Of a DNA stretch of 64,000 nt, positions 59,582 through 64,000 are shown in pieces. Every line of letters starts with the position of its first letter. Position 1 is the first letter of the stretch. The notes below the pieces were generated by a model, which saw nothing but the letters and a program-made list of their open reading frames with translations, was not told the origin of the DNA and did no database searches. The position numbers and the translations under genes were made by a program. This stretch comes from Rheinheimera mangrovi (lineage in GTDB: Bacteria > Pseudomonadota > Gammaproteobacteria > Enterobacterales > Alteromonadaceae), in the NCBI RefSeq assembly GCF_003990335.1, contig NZ_CP034683.1:4564355-4628354 (forward strand), given 5' to 3'.

Positions 59582-60946
59582 TTATTTGCCGATACAAAAG
59601 CTCGAGAAAATTCTGCCCAATAAATCGTCCGAACTGAATTCGCCGGTGATTTCATTCAGGTGTTGCTGAGTTAAGCGTAGTTCTTCGGCTAACAGCTCGC
59701 CCGCCAGGTGGTTATGCAACTGCGCATCGCCTATAGCTAAATGCTCTGCAGCGCGTTGCAGAGCGTCTAAATGGCGGCGGCGGGCGATAAAGCTGCCTTC
59801 GGTATTGGCGTCAAAACCCATACAGGCTTTGAGGTGATCACGCAGCTGATTGATACCTGAATTGGTTTTGGCTGAGATATGAAATACCGGATAGTCTCCA
59901 TCCTGACTGGCACCCGTTGTTTCGCCTGTTAAGTCGGCTTTATTGCGGATCACAGTTAAGCCTAAGTCTTTAGGTAAACGTGACATAAAATCTGGCCAGA
60001 TATCGGCTGGGCTGGTGGCATTGGTGGTGGTGCCGTCGACCATAAAGAGCACGCGATCTGCTTGTTCTATTTCCTGCCAGGCGCGTTCTATACCTATTTG
60101 TTCTACTTTGTCTGTGGCTTCACGTAAACCTGCGGTATCTATGATATGCAAAGGCATACCGTCTATATGAATATGCTCTCTCAGTACATCACGGGTAGTA
60201 CCTGCTATTTCTGTCACTATGGCGGCTTCACGACCGGCTAAAGCGTTTAATAAGCTGGATTTACCAGCGTTAGGCCGGCCAGCTATCACCACGCGCATAC
60301 CTTCGCGCAATATGCTGCCTTGAGTGGCTTGCTTCTGAATACCTGTTAAATCGGAGATGATTTCGGCTAAATCACCTGCCACCTTGCCGTCTGATAAAAA
60401 GTCGATTTCTTCATCCGGAAAGTCGATAGCAGCTTCGACGTAAATCCGCAGGTAAATCACTTTTTCTACCAGGTCATGTATCTTGCGCGAGAACTCACCC
60501 TGCAACGAATGCATAGCGGAACGGGCTGCTTGTTCAGAGCTTGCGTCTATTAAGTCGGCTATGGCTTCGGCTTGCGTTAAATCTAATTTATCGTTTAAAA
60601 AGGCCCGTTCGGAAAACTCACCTGGCCGTGCTATCCGCACATCTTTTATATCCAGCACACGGCGCAGCAGCATATCCAGAAGCACTGGGCCACCATGACC
60701 TTGTAATTCCAGCACATCTTCACCAGTAAAGGAATTGGGGCCCGGGAAATACAAGGCTATGCCCTGATCCAAAGTTTGTTTTTGTTCGTCTAAAAACGGC
60801 AGATATTCAGCAGTACGGGGTTTTGGCACTTTGCCCAGAATAGCGGTCGCCACTGCTGATACGGCAGGGCCTGATACCCGTATTATTCCTACACCGGCAC
60901 GACCTGTGGCTGTGGCCTGAGCGGCAATAGTGTCTGTGCTGTACAT
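59582..60946 (-). CDS. mnmE: tRNA modification GTPase MnmE (TrmE)
   Basis: A 454-residue GTPase working with MnmG on tRNA U34. The N-terminal tetrahydrofolate domain opens [22 protein letters not shown]. The G domain has G1 [12 protein letters not shown] (around 225), G3 [10 protein letters not shown] and G4 RNKAD. The protein ends in the conserved CIGK. It is separated from yidC by about 230 bases of repeat-rich sequence. Confidence 0.98.
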   Translation of the reverse strand: MYSTDTIAAQATATGRAGVGIIRVSGPAVSAVATAILGKVPKPRTAEYLPFLDEQKQTLDQGIALYFPGPNSFTGEDVLELQGHGGPVLLDMLLRRVLDIKDVRIARPGEFSERAFLNDKLDLTQAEAIADLIDASSEQAARSAMHSLQGEFSRKIHDLVEKVIYLRIYVEAAIDFPDEEIDFLSDGKVAGDLAEIISDLTGIQKQATQGSILREGMRVVIAGRPNAGKSSLLNALAGREAAIVTEIAGTTRDVLREHIHIDGMPLHIIDTAGLREATDKVEQIGIERAWQEIEQADRVLFMVDGTTTNATSPADIWPDFMSRLPKDLGLTVIRNKADLTGETTGASQDGDYPVFHISAKTNSGINQLRDHLKACMGFDANTEGSFIARRRHLDALQRAAEHLAIGDAQLHNHLAGELLAEELRLTQQHLNEITGEFSSDDLLGRIFSSFCIGK

Positions 60947-60972
60947 AGATCAAACCTCGACTTAAATTATTG

Positions 60973-61007
60973 CCTTCGTACTTGAAGCTGCAGTTTTGTT
61001 GACCGCG
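60973..61007. repeat. Dispersed intergenic repeat, copy 2
   Basis: Matches 29286-29320 at 31 of 35 positions. Here it continues into a longer element reaching about 61105, in which CGCCCCAGTCACATAG pairs with CTATGCTCCTGGGG. It includes an exact 13-base tandem duplication TCACATAGGACAA (61022-61047). Confidence 0.75.
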
Positions 61008-61135
61008 TTCTCTCGCCCCAGTCACATAGGACAATCACATAGGACAACTATGCTCCTGGGGTCTCGTTCGCTTGTCGCCTCACTGCAACACCAATTACTT
61101 TGGCCACAGGATCAATTTGTTAAACTCATAAAAAC

Positions 61136-61159
61136 AAAAAGGCCTGAGAACAGGCCTTT
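61136..61159 (-). terminator. Terminator of the rpmH-rnpA-yidD-yidC transcript
   Basis: AAAAAGGCCTG-agaa-CAGGCCTTT, directly after the yidC stop, with the A-run reading as U on the minus strand. Confidence 0.88.
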
Positions 61160-61178
61160 AAAGTGTATACCTTAAGCC

Positions 61179-62813
61179 TTAGCTTTTGGTGTATAGACCT
61201 TTCTTCTCCATACCGCGGTAGATATACAGCATCTGGGCTAAAGAGATCAGGTTGCTGACTAACCAGTACAGCACCAGACCACTTGGGAACCACAGGAAGA
61301 ACACTGAGAATACCACCGGCATCCACAGCATAATTTTTTGCTGCATAGGATCAGTCACTGTCATAGGCGTCAGCTTTTGCATCACAAACATACTGATACC
61401 AAACAGCACTGGTAATACGTAGTACGGGTCTTGTGTCGACAAATCCTGGATCCATAACATAAACGGAGCCTGACGTAATTCCACGCTCTCAACGAATACC
61501 CAATACAAAGCAAGGAAGATTGGCATTTGCACCAGCATAGGTAAGCAGCCACCCATAGGGTTTACTTTTTCTTTGCGATACAACTCCATCATAGCCGGGC
61601 CCATCTTCTGACGGTCATCTTTATAACGGGCCTGCAGTTCGTCAATTTTTGGCTTCAGATTACGCATCTTGGCCATAGACTCGTACTGCACTTTGGTCAG
61701 AGGGTACATCAGGCCTTTCACCAGCAGGGTGATCATAATAATGGCCACACCCCAGTTACTGACAAAACTTTGGATAGTGGTTAATAACCAGAACAACAAT
61801 TGGGAAATAAACCATAAGAAGCCGTAGTCGACTGTCAGATCCAGACCATCAGCAATAGCTGCTAATTTATCCTGATCCTTTGGACCAGCATAAAAAGTAG
61901 AAGCAATAGTCAGACTTTCACCAGCAGCAATAGTCAGCTCTGGGCCTTTAACTCCCACAATACCGTTGCCGTTATTCACTAAGCTATACAATTGGTTGTC
62001 TGCAGTTTTTTCAGGAATCCATGCCGCAACAAAGTAGTGCTCCAACATAGCCACCCAACCACCTTTGGTCGATTGAGCCAGGTTAGTTTCCTGCATCTCT
62101 TCAAAATCGTATTTTTCATAACGTTTCTCAGATGTTGAGTAAGCACCACCACGGTAAATAGGCATCATCATACTGCTGCTTTGGCCATTATTAATGGTTT
62201 GCACCAGATGCTGGTAAGACTGAACTAACTTGGTTTCAGCAGTGGTATTTTTCAGCAAATACTCTACCCGGACATCATATTTTCCCGCGGTAAAGGTATA
62301 GCGTTTTTCAATCTCTAAACCGTTATGGTTAAAGGTCAAAGGCACCACTACTTGCTGTTCGCCATTGGCAAGCTCGTAACTGGTTTTTGTTGCTGAATAT
62401 ACAGGACGGCCGCTGTTGCGTTTATCATCCGGGCCATCTGCTAATAAGCCAGACTGAGCTACATATTCGAAGCCATTGAGCTTACGCATTAGCTGATAAG
62501 GCTGATCGCTACCTTTGCTTACCGTAAAGGCAGGTAAAGTTAAATCAACAATATCGCCACCTTTAGTGTCGATCTGTACTTTTAATACATCAGTACTGAC
62601 GGTGATCACTTGTTGAGTTGCAACTGGCGCGGCAGGTTGAGCTGAAGTGCCTGAACTGCTTAATTGTAAGTCGGCAGAACCAGTTGAACTGGTTGTACTT
62701 TGTTCAGTGACCGGAGTTACTGGTTTAGGCGCGTGATCGGTTTGCCATGCCTGCCATAACAATAAGCTAACGAAGGCGAGGGCTATCACTAATAAACTGC
62801 GTTGAGAATCCAT
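61179..62813 (-). CDS. yidC: Membrane protein insertase YidC
   Basis: A 544-residue inner-membrane insertase. An N-terminal helix (LLVIALAFVSLLLWQAW), a large periplasmic domain (about 55-340) and five C-terminal helices with GVAIIMITLLVKGLMYPLTK (hydrophilic groove Arg region) and MGGCLPMLVQMPIFLALYWV. Gram-negative length. It ends LYIYRGMEKKGLYTKS. Confidence 0.98.
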   Translation of the reverse strand: MDSQRSLLVIALAFVSLLLWQAWQTDHAPKPVTPVTEQSTTSSTGSADLQLSSSGTSAQPAAPVATQQVITVSTDVLKVQIDTKGGDIVDLTLPAFTVSKGSDQPYQLMRKLNGFEYVAQSGLLADGPDDKRNSGRPVYSATKTSYELANGEQQVVVPLTFNHNGLEIEKRYTFTAGKYDVRVEYLLKNTTAETKLVQSYQHLVQTINNGQSSSMMMPIYRGGAYSTSEKRYEKYDFEEMQETNLAQSTKGGWVAMLEHYFVAAWIPEKTADNQLYSLVNNGNGIVGVKGPELTIAAGESLTIASTFYAGPKDQDKLAAIADGLDLTVDYGFLWFISQLLFWLLTTIQSFVSNWGVAIIMITLLVKGLMYPLTKVQYESMAKMRNLKPKIDELQARYKDDRQKMGPAMMELYRKEKVNPMGGCLPMLVQMPIFLALYWVFVESVELRQAPFMLWIQDLSTQDPYYVLPVLFGISMFVMQKLTPMTVTDPMQQKIMLWMPVVFSVFFLWFPSGLVLYWLVSNLISLAQMLYIYRGMEKKGLYTKS

Positions 62814-62816
62814 CTG

Positions 62817-63080
62817 TTAGTTAGTCTCTTTCTGCTTTTGTGGAACCGGGTCTTCACCACCGGGATGTAAGGGGTGACATTTTAATAAACGTTTTGTAGT
62901 TAACCAACCACCTTTTACGGCACCAAAGCGTTCTATGGCTTCAATAGCGTAATGAGAACAGGTGGGATAAAACCGACAACTGGGTCCCAATAACGGACTG
63001 ATCAACTTCTGATAACCACGTATAGTGGAAATTAGCAGTCTTGCACCAGTGTTTTGTATTGGCGAGCTATTTTGCCCCAT
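62817..63080 (-). CDS. yidD: Membrane protein insertion efficiency factor YidD
   Basis: An 87-residue protein with the signature [27 protein letters not shown] and [15 protein letters not shown], including conserved Cys residues. It overlaps rnpA by 49 bases and is followed by yidC after three bases, the usual arrangement. Confidence 0.96.
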   Translation of the reverse strand: MGQNSSPIQNTGARLLISTIRGYQKLISPLLGPSCRFYPTCSHYAIEAIERFGAVKGGWLTTKRLLKCHPLHPGGEDPVPQKQKETN

Positions 63081-63403
63081 AACTTATCCAGTTGCTTGTG
63101 CAATTCTTCATTGGGCGTGTTGCTGATATCACCTTTTACCATCAAAACTAAATCAACAGGCGGAAGTTCATGTTGGTGTAGCCTGAAGCTATCCCGTGAA
63201 CATCTTTTGATGCGGTTTCGATGCGTGGCTAATTTAACACGTTTTTTGGCAATAGTCAGACCAAGTCTTGGATGAGTAGACTGAGTAGGTTTACACAAGA
63301 TAGTAAAGAGAGGGGAGGAAACCCTGAAAGGATTTTGGAAGACATTGTCGAATTCGCGGGGAGTTAACAGACGTAACTCCCTGCTGAATGTATAGCTGAC
63401 CAC
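63032..63403 (-). CDS. rnpA: Ribonuclease P protein component
   Basis: A 123-residue basic protein. Signatures: [17 protein letters not shown] and [29 protein letters not shown], the RNA-binding RNR motif. It starts at a GTG 19 bases after rpmH and overlaps yidD at its end. Confidence 0.96.
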   Translation of the reverse strand: MVSYTFSRELRLLTPREFDNVFQNPFRVSSPLFTILCKPTQSTHPRLGLTIAKKRVKLATHRNRIKRCSRDSFRLHQHELPPVDLVLMVKGDISNTPNEELHKQLDKLWGKIARQYKTLVQDC

Positions 63404-63422
63404 GCAGCGCTTACGAATCTGA

Positions 63423-64000
<578 letters not shown>

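Noticed and set aside
63032..63080. 49-base overlap between rnpA and yidD as an anomaly
   Set aside because: This overlap or very close spacing is usual for these genes across gammaproteobacteria.

Overview
The window is chromosomal DNA from a gammaproteobacterium around its replication origin. Gene order (dnaA-side rpmH-rnpA-yidD-yidC-mnmE; mioC-oriC-mnmG-rsmG-parA-parB-atpIBEFHAGDC-glmU-glmS) and the carbohydrate TonB receptor/GH3/GluP locus fit an aquatic Alteromonadales/Chromatiales-type bacterium. My best guess is the Rheinheimera/Alishewanella group, inferred from protein character and gene neighbourhood, not from a search. There are no rRNA or tRNA genes, insertion sequences, prophage or CRISPR arrays that I can see.

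Layout. 1-6.2 kb: beta-glucan or cellodextrin use (TonB receptor cut by the window edge, GH3 glucosidase lipoprotein, GluP-type sugar transporter) with two LacI-type operators. 6.3-13.8 kb: a complete MdtABC-type RND pump operon. 14-15.4 kb: an NTF2-like protein and a WYL regulator behind a strong palindrome. 15.4-23.1 kb: a signalling cluster (REC-only protein, 1487-residue hybrid kinase, separate Hpt protein, divergent REC-PAS-GGDEF-EAL protein). 23-29 kb: a ModF-like ABC protein with a truncated first half, a YeeE/YedE pair, glmS with a DeoR-type regulator, and a ZIP transporter flanked by small repeats. 29.4-35 kb: an iron-regulated set (TonB receptor; DUF4198, eight-EF-hand and ApbE-like/DUF2271 proteins) with Fur boxes. 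35-42 kb: small lipoprotein and membrane proteins, a parS site inside one of them, glmU, a TraB/GumN-type protein and a membrane-anchored winged-helix/beta-propeller regulator. 42-49 kb: the F1Fo ATP synthase operon. 49-53.4 kb: parB, parA, rsmG, mnmG. 53.4-53.9 kb: oriC of the E. coli type. 53.9-59.6 kb: mioC, deaD, trxC, a YbhB-type protein and two membrane transporters. 59.6-64 kb: mnmE, yidC, yidD, rnpA, rpmH, then the region upstream of dnaA, whose coding sequence probably starts just beyond the window.

How it fits together. The origin-proximal half is housekeeping: replication start (oriC, DnaA boxes), segregation (ParAB and a parS site 13-14 kb from parAB), tRNA U34 modification (MnmE with MnmG), ATP synthesis, UDP-GlcNAc synthesis (GlmS, GlmU) and inner-membrane protein insertion (YidC/YidD). 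The other half is accessory: sugar uptake, drug efflux, c-di-GMP signalling and metal handling. The least understood part is the Fur-boxed 29.4-35 kb set, where a likely catalytically dead ApbE-like domain is fused to DUF2271 beside a protein with eight EF-hand loops.
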